NCBI GenBank assembly: GCA_902603665.1
Contig: CACKVV010000003.1
Span: 1 to 40,529 of the forward strand
DNA: 40,529 nt
Reading direction: 5' to 3'
From: an uncultured Pelagibacteraceae bacterium
GTDB lineage: Bacteria > Pseudomonadota > Alphaproteobacteria > Pelagibacterales > Pelagibacteraceae
Shown here piece by piece: positions 7,943 to 16,680 of this stretch (its first letter is position 1; every line of letters begins with the position of its first letter). A model generated the notes under the pieces. The model was not told the origin of the DNA. It saw nothing but the letters and a program-made list of their open reading frames with translations, and did not search any database. The position numbers and the translations under genes were made by a program.

Positions 7943-10492
7943 ATGTTTAATCCGTTAAATCTATTATCTAAAATAATTAAAAGTGGAAATCAAAAAGAGC
8001 TCGATAGAATTGGCAAAATAGTTAATCAGATTAACAGTTTAGAAAAAAAGTTTGAAAATATTGATAATTCTGATTTTCCAAAAAAAACATCTGAACTTAT
8101 TTCGAGACTAAATGATGGTGAAAAGATGAGTCAAATATTACCAGAGGCTTTTGCCTTAGTAAGAGAGGCATCAAAAAGAATTCACAATGAAAGACACTTT
8201 GATGTCCAATTAATTGGTGGTGTAGCTCTACATGAAAATAAAATTGCAGAAATGAAAACAGGTGAAGGGAAAACCTTGACTATAACTTTAGCAGCTTACC
8301 TAAATGCATTAGAAAAAAAAGGTGTACATATAGTAACTGTAAATGATTATTTAGCTAAAAGAGATAGTCAAAATATGGGTGAGATATACGAATTCCTTGG
8401 TTTAAGTTGTGGCTTTATTAATACTGGTCAATCTGATCTAGAGAGAAAAGAAAATTATATGAAGGATATAACTTATGCAACTAATAGTGAGCTAGGTTTT
8501 GATTATCTTCGAGACAATATGAAATTTTCAAAAAAAGATATGGTTCAAAGAGGGCATAATTTTGCTATCGTTGATGAGATAGATTCCTGTCTAATTGATG
8601 AAGCTCGAACCCCTTTAATCATTTCAGGGGCCGCAGAGGATAAAACAAGTCAATATATTGCAATTGATAAACTTGTAAAAACACTCAAGTCTGATGACTT
8701 TGATGTTGATGAAAAGGACAAAAATATTCTTCTCACTAATAAAGGTATTGATAATATTGAAAAAATTTTTTCAAACGCTGGTATTTTGAAAAATAATAAC
8801 TTTTATGACCCTGAAAATTTGCATCTTGTTCATCATGTCAATCAAGCATTAAAAGCTAATCATTTATTTCAAAATGGGCGTGATTATATAGTCAAAGATG
8901 ATCAAATTATTATAATTGATGAACAAACTGGAAGACAGCTTCCAGGCAGAAGATTTGGAGATGGGCTCCATCAAAGTTTAGAAGCAAAAGAAAAGTTGGT
9001 AGTCAATGCTGAAAATCAAACCTTGGCATCTATAACTTACCAAAACTTTTTTAAACTTTATAAAAAAATATCTGGATGTACTGGAACAGCTCAAACTGAG
9101 TCTGAGGAGTTTTTTGAAATCTATAATTTACCCGTGGTATCTATTCCGACAAATAAGGAAATGATAAGAAAAGATTGGAACGACCAAATTTTCAGAACTT
9201 TAGAAGAAAAAGACAATGCAATAATTGAAAAAATAATTGAATGCAATAAATCTGGCCAACCTTTGTTAGTATTTACGGCAAGTATAAATAAATCTGAGCA
9301 TTATTCAGATTTGTTAAATAAAAAAAGAATTAAACACATAGTTTTGAATGCAAAAAATCATGAGAAAGAAGCAGAAATTATTGCCAACGCTGGAAAAATA
9401 AATTCAATAATTATAACTACAAGTATATCCGGAAGAGGGGTTGATATTAAACTTGGAGGCCAAGACGAAAGCGAAAAAGAGAAAGTGAAAAAATTGGGAG
9501 GTTTATTCGTAATTGGAACTGAGAGAATGGAAAGTAGGAGAGTAGATAATCAAGCAAGAGGTAGATCTGGAAGGCAGGGTGATGAGGGAAATTCTATTTT
9601 CTTCGTAAGTTTAGAGGATGATTTAATGCGAATATTTGGATCGGAGTCTATGAATAATATTTTAGAAAAGCTAGGACTTAAAGATGGAGAAAGCATAGAT
9701 CATCCGTGGATAAATAAAGCTCTCGAAAGAGCTCAGCAAAAAGTTGAGGCTAGAAATTTTGATATAAGAAAAACCCTCCTAAAATTTGACAATGTGCTTA
9801 ATGACCAAAGACAAGTCATATTTAGTCAAAGGAATAATGTTATGGAGAGTAAGGAAGCAAATGTATTTGCAGATGATTTTATAGATGAAAACTTAAATGA
9901 ATTAAAAGTCTTGAAGTCTAAGAAATTAGCAAATCCAACTTCGGATGATTTTACAAAAAGCTTCAAAACTATTTTTGGAAAATCATTTGATGATGAGAGA
10001 GTAAAAGAAATTTCAAATATAAAAGATGCAGAATTTGAAAAAATAGTAAAAGATAAATTTTCAGAAAAAAGAGAGGAAAGAATTAGTCTTCTGGGAAAAA
10101 ATGAAGCGCTTGAAATTGAGAAAAGAATATTCTTACAATTAATTGATCAAAATTGGAAATTACATATTCAATATTTAGAACAATTAAGACAAGTTATAGG
10201 CCTAAGATCTTATGGTCAAAGAGATCCCTTGGTAGAATATAAAAAAGAAGCTTTCATATTATTTGAGAACTTGCTCAATAAATTAAAAACGGAATTAATT
10301 ACTTTTTTAATAAATGTAAAAGTAGTTGACAGCCCAGAACAAGACAATCAAAAATATCAGGCTGAAAAAAAAATTAAAATGTCAGATGATCCAAAATGCT
10401 TACTTCAAAAATTCAAAGAAGTAAAAATCTCTAGAAATGAGAGATGTGAAGCAACAGGGAAAAAATTTAAAAATTGTTGTGGTTCCTTATAA
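7943..10492 (+). CDS. secA: Protein translocase ATPase SecA
   Basis: Motor that drives unfolded preproteins through SecYEG. The 849 residues contain Walker A MKTGEGKT (~104-111), the VDEIDSCLIDEARTPLIISG Walker B block, the preprotein cross-linking domain, ISGRGVDIKLGG, QARGRSGRQGD, and the helical wing/scaffold (ending ILFENLLNKLKTE). The C-terminal SEC-C zinc tail is degenerate: RNERCEATGKKFKNCCG has C835, C845 and C846, but the second Cys of the usual CxC is Ala837. The linker before the tail is short. Its end overlaps the convergent accA by six bases. Confidence 0.98.
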   Translation: MFNPLNLLSKIIKSGNQKELDRIGKIVNQINSLEKKFENIDNSDFPKKTSELISRLNDGEKMSQILPEAFALVREASKRIHNERHFDVQLIGGVALHENKIAEMKTGEGKTLTITLAAYLNALEKKGVHIVTVNDYLAKRDSQNMGEIYEFLGLSCGFINTGQSDLERKENYMKDITYATNSELGFDYLRDNMKFSKKDMVQRGHNFAIVDEIDSCLIDEARTPLIISGAAEDKTSQYIAIDKLVKTLKSDDFDVDEKDKNILLTNKGIDNIEKIFSNAGILKNNNFYDPENLHLVHHVNQALKANHLFQNGRDYIVKDDQIIIIDEQTGRQLPGRRFGDGLHQSLEAKEKLVVNAENQTLASITYQNFFKLYKKISGCTGTAQTESEEFFEIYNLPVVSIPTNKEMIRKDWNDQIFRTLEEKDNAIIEKIIECNKSGQPLLVFTASINKSEHYSDLLNKKRIKHIVLNAKNHEKEAEIIANAGKINSIIITTSISGRGVDIKLGGQDESEKEKVKKLGGLFVIGTERMESRRVDNQARGRSGRQGDEGNSIFFVSLEDDLMRIFGSESMNNILEKLGLKDGESIDHPWINKALERAQQKVEARNFDIRKTLLKFDNVLNDQRQVIFSQRNNVMESKEANVFADDFIDENLNELKVLKSKKLANPTSDDFTKSFKTIFGKSFDDERVKEISNIKDAEFEKIVKDKFSEKREERISLLGKNEALEIEKRIFLQLIDQNWKLHIQYLEQLRQVIGLRSYGQRDPLVEYKKEAFILFENLLNKLKTELITFLINVKVVDSPEQDNQKYQAEKKIKMSDDPKCLLQKFKEVKISRNERCEATGKKFKNCCGSL

Positions 10493-11593
10493 TACAAAAA
10501 ATAGCGAGAAAATAAGCAATAATATTCCTATTGAAATATAAGTTAATTTAATATCACTTTTAAATTTAGATATAATTCTGTCAAACTTGGTTTCTTTCAT
10601 AGTTAAATTTTCATTTAAACCTGTTTGAGTTGCAAATCCCTTGTTCCTACCAATTGACAAAAATTTATTTTTTCTGTGGTTTAATATTTCATCTTTTTCC
10701 ATAGAGAGAAAAAAATTTAAGTTTTTATCTAATGATAATCGAACGTTGTCTAAAATTAAATCTCTATCTCTATGAGCTCCACCAATTGGTTCTGGAATAA
10801 TTTCATCTATTATGTCTAAACTAAGTAAATCTTTAGATGAAAGTTTCATTGCTTTTGATGCCTCTAGAGTTTTTTTTGGATCACGCCAAAGAATTGTTGC
10901 ACATCCTTCAGGAGAAATTACCGAGTAGATAGCATTTTGTAACATTAATACTTTATTAGATGATGCAAGAGCGATTGCGCCACCAGATCCACCCTCGCCA
11001 ATTATCACGGAAATAGTTGGAACGGTTAGTTCCATACAACATTCAATAGATTTTGCTATGGCCTCTGCTTGACCTCTTTCCTCTGCTCCAACCCCAGGAT
11101 ATGCGCCAGGTGTGTCTATAAATGAAATTATGGGAATTCTAAACTTGTTTGCTAACTTCATAAGTCTAATTGTTTTTCTATAACCTTCTGGCCGCATCAT
11201 ACCGAAATTTCTCTCTATTCTTGTCTCTAAATTCTCACCTTTTTCTTGACCAATAACTAGTACTGACTTTCCATTGAATTTAGCAAATCCTGAAATGACA
11301 GACTTGTCTTCTCCATAATATCTATCTCCAGAAAGAGCTACGAACTCCTCGAACAAATTATCAATGAAAAATTTAGCTTTGGGTCTGTCTTCATGTCTTG
11401 CAACTAAAGCAGTTTGCCATGGGTCTAAATTTGAGTAAATCTCACTTAACTTTTCATCAATTTCTTTTTGGACTTTAGAAATTTTAGACGTATCAACTTC
11501 GGACAATCCCTCTTGATTATATGGGTCTTTTAATTGATCAAGTTCTGCTTCTAAGTTTTTTACTTCTGTTTCAAAATTTAGGTAATTTTTCAT
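10487..11593 (-). CDS. accA: Acetyl-CoA carboxylase carboxyltransferase subunit alpha with a C-terminal membrane-anchor-like extension
   Basis: Alpha half of the carboxyltransferase that makes malonyl-CoA for fatty-acid synthesis, partner of AccD encoded at 33363-34295. The core is clear: RNFGMMRPEGYRKTIRLMKL, SFIDTPGAYPGVGAEERGQ, IGEGGSGGA, SPEGCATILWRD and the usual family end near FLSIGRN (~311-317). AccA proteins normally stop about there at ~315-320 residues. This one runs on to 368, with a polar stretch and then a hydrophobic segment at ~350-368 (LTYISIGILLLIFSLFFVL) that looks like a membrane helix. The extension is coded by 10490-10642 and overlaps the secA end. Core assignment is certain; membrane attachment is inferred. 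Confidence 0.96.
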   Translation of the reverse strand: MKNYLNFETEVKNLEAELDQLKDPYNQEGLSEVDTSKISKVQKEIDEKLSEIYSNLDPWQTALVARHEDRPKAKFFIDNLFEEFVALSGDRYYGEDKSVISGFAKFNGKSVLVIGQEKGENLETRIERNFGMMRPEGYRKTIRLMKLANKFRIPIISFIDTPGAYPGVGAEERGQAEAIAKSIECCMELTVPTISVIIGEGGSGGAIALASSNKVLMLQNAIYSVISPEGCATILWRDPKKTLEASKAMKLSSKDLLSLDIIDEIIPEPIGGAHRDRDLILDNVRLSLDKNLNFFLSMEKDEILNHRKNKFLSIGRNKGFATQTGLNENLTMKETKFDRIISKFKSDIKLTYISIGILLLIFSLFFVL

Positions 11594-11652
11594 TTAAAGG
11601 CTTTATTATATCCAAAAAAGGCAATAAAATGACTTAAAAATTTTATGTTTTT

Positions 11653-11791
11653 ATGGGAGAGACTATTTTAGCGCCGAAGGAGCAACTTCCCCGGAAACTC
11701 TCAGGCAAAAGGACCATTCTTACATAATAATCTGGAAAGAGATTAAATCTCACCGACGGAGTAAAACTCTCAGGTTAATCAACAGATGGGG
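11653..11791 (+). promoter_or_regulatory. Tandem glycine riboswitch (gcvT type) controlling malate synthase
   Basis: Two consecutive glycine aptamers lie in the leader of glcB. Aptamer 1 (about 11653-11717) contains GGGAGAG, the core GCGCCGAAGGAGCAA and CTCAGGCAAAAGGACC; its ends pair as ATGG (11653-11656) with CCAT (11714-11717). A ~12-base linker follows. Aptamer 2 (about 11730-11787) contains CACCGACGGAG and CTCTCAGGT; its ends pair as ATCTG (11730-11734) with CAGAT (11783-11787). The glcB ATG is at 11810. No separate terminator hairpin is visible, so control may act at translation start. A glycine riboswitch upstream of malate synthase has been described in SAR11 and linked to its glycine/serine requirement. 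Confidence 0.95.
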
Positions 11792-11809
11792 TTAAAATTA
11801 ATTTAGTTT

Positions 11810-13960
11810 ATGAAAGAAAAATTTATTAAAATAAATAATTTATCTGTTGATAAAATACTTGCTGATTTTATAGATAATGAGCTGTTATTAGATACAAATA
11901 TAAGTCCTAAAAAATTTTGGGATGGTTTCGATAAGGCAGTGCATGAGCTTGCTCCAAAAAACAGAGAGCTTTTAGAAATAAGAGAAACCATACAAAAAGA
12001 AATAGATCTTTGGCACAAAAAAAATAAATTTGAAGAATTTAATTTAGAAGACTACAAAAATTTTCTAAAGGATATTGGTTACCTAAAGGAAGAAGGTCCA
12101 GAATTCAAAATTGAAACTAAAAATTTAGACACTGAAATTTCAAGTATAGCAGGACCTCAATTGGTTGTGCCGATAATGAATGCTAGATATAGTTTAAATG
12201 CAGCTAATGCGAGATGGATGAGCTTGTATGACAGTTTGTATGGCACTGATGTAATTGAGTCTGAAGAGAGTGGGAGTGAAAAATATGATCCTCTAAGAGG
12301 TGAGCAAGTAATTAATTATGCTAGAGATTTTTTAAATAAACATTTTCCTATAAATGATATTAGTTGGAGAGAAATCTCTGGATTTGAAGTTCATAATGGA
12401 AATTTAAAGATTAAAAAAGATAAAGATTTATTTGATTTAAAACAAAACGAAAAATTTACAGGTTTTAGAGGAGAAGCTTTAAAGCCCACTGCCGTTATAT
12501 TAAATAATAATAATTTACATTTAGAAATTATCATAAATCCAAAAGCGTTTAGCGCAGCACAAGATGCAGCCGGAATAAGTGACATTATAATAGAATCAGC
12601 AATTTCGACTATATGCGATCATGAAGATAGTGTCGCCGCAGTTGATGCACAAGATAAAGTTGCGTGTTACAAAAATTGGTTAGGATTAATGAAGGGAGAT
12701 TTAGTTTCAATTTTTGAAAAACAAGGAAAACAATTAAAAAGAAAACTAAACCCAGACAGAAGTTATATATCTAGCTCAGGAAAAAACATGAAACTTCATG
12801 GAAGAAGTTTGTTATTGGTTCGAAATGTTGGACACCTAATGACTAATCCGTCAATTATATTAAATGATGGATCTGAAGTTCCTGAAGGAATTTTAGATGC
12901 ATTTATTACATCGGCAGCTTGCCTTCATGATTTAAAACGTAAAGGCAACTCTAGATCAGGTTCAATTTATATAGTTAAACCTAAAATGCATGGACCAGAT
13001 GAAACAGCATTTACTGATATTATTTTTGGAAAAGTGGAAGAGGTTTTAGAACTAGAGAAGAATACGATTAAATGTGGAATTATGGATGAGGAAAGAAGAA
13101 CTTCTGCAAATTTAAAAGAGTGTATCAGAACCTTAAAACATAGAGTTTTTTTTATCAATACTGGATTTTTAGATCGCACAGGTGATGAAATGCATACCTC
13201 GATGGAGGCAGGTCCAATGATTAAAAAAGGAGATATGAAAAAGTCAAAATGGATTGAAGCCTATGAAAATAATAATGTCGATATTGGCTTGAAATGTGGT
13301 TTTTCTGGTGTAGCTCAAATCGGTAAAGGAATGTGGGCAATGCCTGATAAAATGAAAGACATGATGGAGCAAAAAATTGGCCATTTAAATTCTGGTGCTA
13401 ATTGCGCATGGGTGCCATCACCTACAGCTGCAGCATTGCATGCTTTACATTATCATGAAATTGATATTTTCAAAAAACATGAAGAACTAAAATCAAGATC
13501 TTCAGCAAAATTAGACGATCTTTTGGATATACCAATAGCTGATAGGCCAAATTGGTCTGTTGAGGAAATAGAAAATGAGATATCAAATTCGGCTCAAACA
13601 ATATTAGGTTACGTAGTGAGATGGGTAGATCAAGGTGTAGGTTGTTCTAAAGTTCCAGATATAAATAATGTAGGTTTAATGGAGGATAGAGCAACTTTAA
13701 GAATATCTTCACAACATATCGCAAATTGGTTGCACCATGGATATTGTTCAAACAAGCAAGTGCTTGAAATCATGAAGAAAATGGCCAAAGTAGTTGATGA
13801 TCAAAACAAAAGCGATCCAAATTATGAAAATATGTCCCCAAAGTATTACAAATCAATCGCATTTAAAGCCGCTTGTGAACTTATCTTTCATGGTAAATCT
13901 CAACCATCTGGTTACACAGAACCACTTCTGCATTTAAACAGAATTATAAAGAAAAATTAA
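11810..13960 (+). CDS. glcB: Malate synthase G
   Basis: Condenses glyoxylate with acetyl-CoA to malate. The 716 residues match the monomeric G isoform (about 720), not the shorter A form. Visible motifs are GEALKPTA, LHGRSLLLVRNVGHLMTNPS with the active-site Arg, DEERRTSANL, NTGFLDRTGDEMHTSMEAGP carrying the metal-binding acid, CGFSGVAQIGKGMWAMPDKM and WVPSPTAAALHALHYHE. Expression is probably governed by the upstream glycine riboswitch, so the gene connects glycine (via glyoxylate) to central carbon metabolism. Its end is one base from the convergent recR. Confidence 0.98.
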   Translation: MKEKFIKINNLSVDKILADFIDNELLLDTNISPKKFWDGFDKAVHELAPKNRELLEIRETIQKEIDLWHKKNKFEEFNLEDYKNFLKDIGYLKEEGPEFKIETKNLDTEISSIAGPQLVVPIMNARYSLNAANARWMSLYDSLYGTDVIESEESGSEKYDPLRGEQVINYARDFLNKHFPINDISWREISGFEVHNGNLKIKKDKDLFDLKQNEKFTGFRGEALKPTAVILNNNNLHLEIIINPKAFSAAQDAAGISDIIIESAISTICDHEDSVAAVDAQDKVACYKNWLGLMKGDLVSIFEKQGKQLKRKLNPDRSYISSSGKNMKLHGRSLLLVRNVGHLMTNPSIILNDGSEVPEGILDAFITSAACLHDLKRKGNSRSGSIYIVKPKMHGPDETAFTDIIFGKVEEVLELEKNTIKCGIMDEERRTSANLKECIRTLKHRVFFINTGFLDRTGDEMHTSMEAGPMIKKGDMKKSKWIEAYENNNVDIGLKCGFSGVAQIGKGMWAMPDKMKDMMEQKIGHLNSGANCAWVPSPTAAALHALHYHEIDIFKKHEELKSRSSAKLDDLLDIPIADRPNWSVEEIENEISNSAQTILGYVVRWVDQGVGCSKVPDINNVGLMEDRATLRISSQHIANWLHHGYCSNKQVLEIMKKMAKVVDDQNKSDPNYENMSPKYYKSIAFKAACELIFHGKSQPSGYTEPLLHLNRIIKKN

Positions 13961-13961
13961 A

Positions 13962-14573
13962 TTATTGTCCTAGATTTTTGCGATTTTTAAACGCTGAAAT
14001 AAGAGTTCCATCATCTAAATTTTCAATTTCACCTCCAATAGGTAAGCCTTGTGCAAGTTTAGAAATTTTTACATCAATATTTCTTAGACTATCCTGTATA
14101 TAAAAAGCTGTTGTTTGGCCTTCTACTGTAGCTGAGGTTGCTAAAATTATTTCATCAATATTATTTTTTTTTACTCTATGAATTAATGAGTCTATTAGTA
14201 AATCTTCTTTTCTTTGATTAGTTGAATTATCAATAGTGCCTCCTAAAATGTGGAAGTATCCTTGAAAGATACTAGAACTTTCAATTGCCCATTGATCTGC
14301 AATATTTTCAACAACACATATTTTGCTATGCTTATTTGTTATAAACTTGCATGAATCATAATCGCATTCCAGTGATGAGGGTTTTAATGTTCCACATATT
14401 TTGCACCTTGAGACATTTTTGTAAACTTCGGTCAATGCTTTCGATAATGGTTTAAAAATCTCGTCACGATTATTTAATAGTTTTAATAAAATTCTTTTAG
14501 CTGATTTTGGACCAAGACCAGGTAACTTAGAAATTAATTTTATTAAAGTTTCAATCTCGGAAATATTTTTCAT
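13962..14573 (-). CDS. recR: Recombination mediator protein RecR
   Basis: Acts with RecO/RecF to load RecA at gaps and stalled forks. The 203 residues show the helix-hairpin-helix LISKLPGLGPKSAKRI (~12-27), a Cys4 finger CKICGTLKPSSLECDYDSC with somewhat wider spacing in the second pair than usual, and a Toprim domain beginning ICVVENIADQWAIE and ending LAQGLPIGGEIENLDDGTL. It is the last gene of the ffs-dnaX-ybaB-recR order, five bases after ybaB. Confidence 0.96.
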   Translation of the reverse strand: MKNISEIETLIKLISKLPGLGPKSAKRILLKLLNNRDEIFKPLSKALTEVYKNVSRCKICGTLKPSSLECDYDSCKFITNKHSKICVVENIADQWAIESSSIFQGYFHILGGTIDNSTNQRKEDLLIDSLIHRVKKNNIDEIILATSATVEGQTTAFYIQDSLRNIDVKISKLAQGLPIGGEIENLDDGTLISAFKNRKNLGQ

Positions 14574-14578
14574 TTATT

Positions 14579-14896
14579 TTAAAGTGGCCACTTAAAACCA
14601 GGTATTCCAAATCCACCAGTTGCTTTTGATATTTCCTCGGAAGTTTTAGATTTAAGCTGTGATTTCGCATTATTATGTGCAGCTGTGATTAGATCTTGTA
14701 TTATACCCTTCTCTTCCTTTAAAATTTCTTCACTTAACTGAATATTTGTCATTTCTCCATCACCATTCAGTGTAACTTTTATTGCATCTCCTCCAGAACT
14801 CCCTACTACCTCAATTTGCTTAATTTTTTCTTGGCTTTCTTTCATTTTTGCCTCAAGTTCTTTTGCTTTATCTAAAATCTTGCTAAAATCAGTCAT
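14579..14896 (-). CDS. ybaB: YbaB/EbfC family nucleoid-associated protein
   Basis: Small dimeric DNA-binding protein conserved between dnaX and recR in most bacteria. The 105 residues start with an amphipathic helix (ILDKAKELEAKMKESQEKIK), then the beta segment EVVGSSGGDAIKVTLNGDGE and a helical end finishing GGFGIPGFKWPL. It overlaps the end of dnaX by eight bases, indicating coupling. The family assignment rests on sequence and position; the DNA-binding role is known for homologues. Confidence 0.93.
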   Translation of the reverse strand: MTDFSKILDKAKELEAKMKESQEKIKQIEVVGSSGGDAIKVTLNGDGEMTNIQLSEEILKEEKGIIQDLITAAHNNAKSQLKSKTSEEISKATGGFGIPGFKWPL

Positions 14897-16532
14897 TATT
14901 CTCCTTATCTATTTTTTTTACATCAACAAGTTCAGCGTCAGGTAAGATTTCTAAAACCTGTTTATAAATATTACTTTTTTTTACTTCCTCAAAAATTTGC
15001 TTCTGGTTAATTTGATTCTTCTCTTTTACTGAAACCTCTCCCCTTTTTTTTGAAAGAGTAATAATCCATCTATTATTTGTCCATAAAAAAAGTTTATTTG
15101 ATAATTCTTTTATAAAATCTTTATCTAATTTATCATTGAAAGATATTTCCATTCTACAATTCTCGAAAGATACAAGATTGACATTTGTCTCTAATTCATA
15201 TTTTAATTGAACTTCTTTATACGTGTTACAAAAATTGAGCAACTCTTGAAAAGAATTTATTTCCGTTTTTTTTTTGTCTAATTCTAACTTAGGATCAATT
15301 TTATCTTCTTGGGCTACATTTTTAATCTGATTTACCATCTCTACAGATTTATCTATTTTTGTATTTTGTTTATCAACTGATAAATTTAGTGAATGTTTGG
15401 GTAAATCATCTTTGATTTTAAATCCTTTTAAATAAATTAATCTTATTAGAAACATCTCAACAGATAAGTTTGGATTTGAAACAATTTCTAATTCATCAAT
15501 GGTTTTAATTGTAAATTGCCAAAACAAAATAATCTCTTGAACATTTGTTTTATTAGCAATTTCTACAATTTTCTTAAATTCATTATCATTAAGATTGAAA
15601 TTTGTTCCACCAAGACTTATAGAATTGATGTTTTTTATATAGTAGAGGACCTCAAGGAAATCGTTTAAAAATAATTTTGGGTCAGTTCCTGCATCAAATG
15701 ATTTTCTGTAGTTTTCAATTACTTTTTTTTCATCACCTTTAAATAAGTATTCGATTAATTCTATAAGAAAACTTTTATCAAAATATCCAAAAATTTTTTG
15801 TGCTTTTTCTAAGGTTAATTCACCACTATCTTTATTACTCATCAATCCACGATCTAACAAAGAAAGTGAATCTCTTACTGATCCCTCAGAAATTTTGACA
15901 ATTAATTTTAATGCATCTTCTGAAACTAGTCCTTTTTCTTTTAAAGTAATATCTTTTAAATAATTAAACAGTTTATCAGACTGAATTCTAGATAAATCAA
16001 ATCTTTGACATCTAGAAACTACAGTAACAGGTATTTTTTTTATTTCAGTCGTTGCAAATATAAATTTCAAATAACTTGGGGGCTCTTCAAGTGTTTTTAA
16101 TAATGCATTAAATGCTTGTTTACTAAGCATATGTACTTCATCGATAATGAATATTTTAAATTTTGCTGAGGTGGGACCGTATCTGGAAAATTCTATTAAA
16201 TCTCTAATATCATCAACACCTGTTTTGCTAGCCGCATCCATTTCTAAAATGTCAATATGGTTTGAATCGGCGATAGATTTACAAGTACAGTTTTCACATG
16301 TTTGATAATTGCTAAGACCCTCAATACCATTTTTACAATTCAAAGCCTTTGCAACAATCCTAGCTAAGGTAGTTTTGCCTACTCCTCTGATGCCGGTAAA
16401 AAGATAAGCATTTGGTGTTTTTTCAGATCTTATGCCATTAACGATTGTCTCAATCACCACTTCTTGACCAATTAAATCTTCGGGTACCTGAGGCCTATAT
16501 TTTAAAGCTAATACTTTTGAATTATTTGTCAT
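14889..16532 (-). CDS. dnaX: DNA polymerase III subunit gamma/tau
   Basis: Clamp-loader ATPase of the replicative polymerase. Motifs include YRPQVPEDLIGQE, the P-loop GIRGVGKTT, a zinc-binding Cys cluster (LNCKNG...CENCTC), DEVHMLSKQAFNALLKTLEEPP (Walker B and SRC-type region) and the SRCQRFDL sensor. The start chosen is the ATG at 16532 (MTNNSKVLALKYRP, 547 residues). The frame is open to 16592, but that extension lies inside the SRP RNA gene and has no family match. The C-terminal third is Lys/Glu-rich and poorly conserved. No obvious slippery programmed-frameshift site was identified. Confidence 0.96.
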   Translation of the reverse strand: MTNNSKVLALKYRPQVPEDLIGQEVVIETIVNGIRSEKTPNAYLFTGIRGVGKTTLARIVAKALNCKNGIEGLSNYQTCENCTCKSIADSNHIDILEMDAASKTGVDDIRDLIEFSRYGPTSAKFKIFIIDEVHMLSKQAFNALLKTLEEPPSYLKFIFATTEIKKIPVTVVSRCQRFDLSRIQSDKLFNYLKDITLKEKGLVSEDALKLIVKISEGSVRDSLSLLDRGLMSNKDSGELTLEKAQKIFGYFDKSFLIELIEYLFKGDEKKVIENYRKSFDAGTDPKLFLNDFLEVLYYIKNINSISLGGTNFNLNDNEFKKIVEIANKTNVQEIILFWQFTIKTIDELEIVSNPNLSVEMFLIRLIYLKGFKIKDDLPKHSLNLSVDKQNTKIDKSVEMVNQIKNVAQEDKIDPKLELDKKKTEINSFQELLNFCNTYKEVQLKYELETNVNLVSFENCRMEISFNDKLDKDFIKELSNKLFLWTNNRWIITLSKKRGEVSVKEKNQINQKQIFEEVKKSNIYKQVLEILPDAELVDVKKIDKENND

Positions 16533-16544
16533 TAATAAATAAAA

Positions 16545-16632
16545 GGAGACCAACCAACCTGGAAAATACTCATTACCCTTGCTCTTTTTCAAGCCTGGGG
16601 GAGTTCATGGTAACTCCACCTGATTGGCCCCC
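16545..16632 (-). ncRNA. ffs: Signal recognition particle RNA, bacterial small (4.5S) type
   Basis: Read on the minus strand, the RNA begins GGGGGCCAATC and ends GGTTGGTCTCC, and these two ends pair over about 11 bases with some G-U pairs. The apex carries the diagnostic SRP core CAGGCTTGAAAAAGAGCA: a CTT/AAG stem (16591-16593 with 16584-16586) closed by a GAAA tetraloop (16587-16590) and followed by AGCA and AGGGTA, the Ffh-binding internal loop. A good -10 box lies six bases upstream, and a T-run (CCTTTTATTT) follows. The position immediately before dnaX is the standard alphaproteobacterial location. It works with Ffh and FtsY in membrane-protein targeting. Confidence 0.93.
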
Positions 16633-16638
16633 AAAACT

Positions 16639-16668
16639 ATTATACCAATAATTTTTTCTATTCTACAA
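16639..16668 (-). promoter_or_regulatory. Sigma-70-type promoter of ffs
   Basis: On the minus strand a perfect TATAAT (16639-16644) ends six bases before the first base of the SRP RNA. A weak -35 candidate TTGTAG (16663-16668) lies 18 bases further upstream. Transcripts from here could continue into dnaX. Confidence 0.7.
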
Positions 16669-16680
16669 TAAAGTTAAAGC

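Noticed and set aside
10487-10642. AccA tail as a separate small membrane-protein gene
   Set aside because: It is in frame and continuous with accA with no stop codon between; a frameshift or lost stop cannot be excluded but is not needed.
16533-16592. DnaX N-terminal extension of 20 residues
   Set aside because: It lies within or next to the SRP RNA gene and the canonical DnaX start follows the ATG at 16532.
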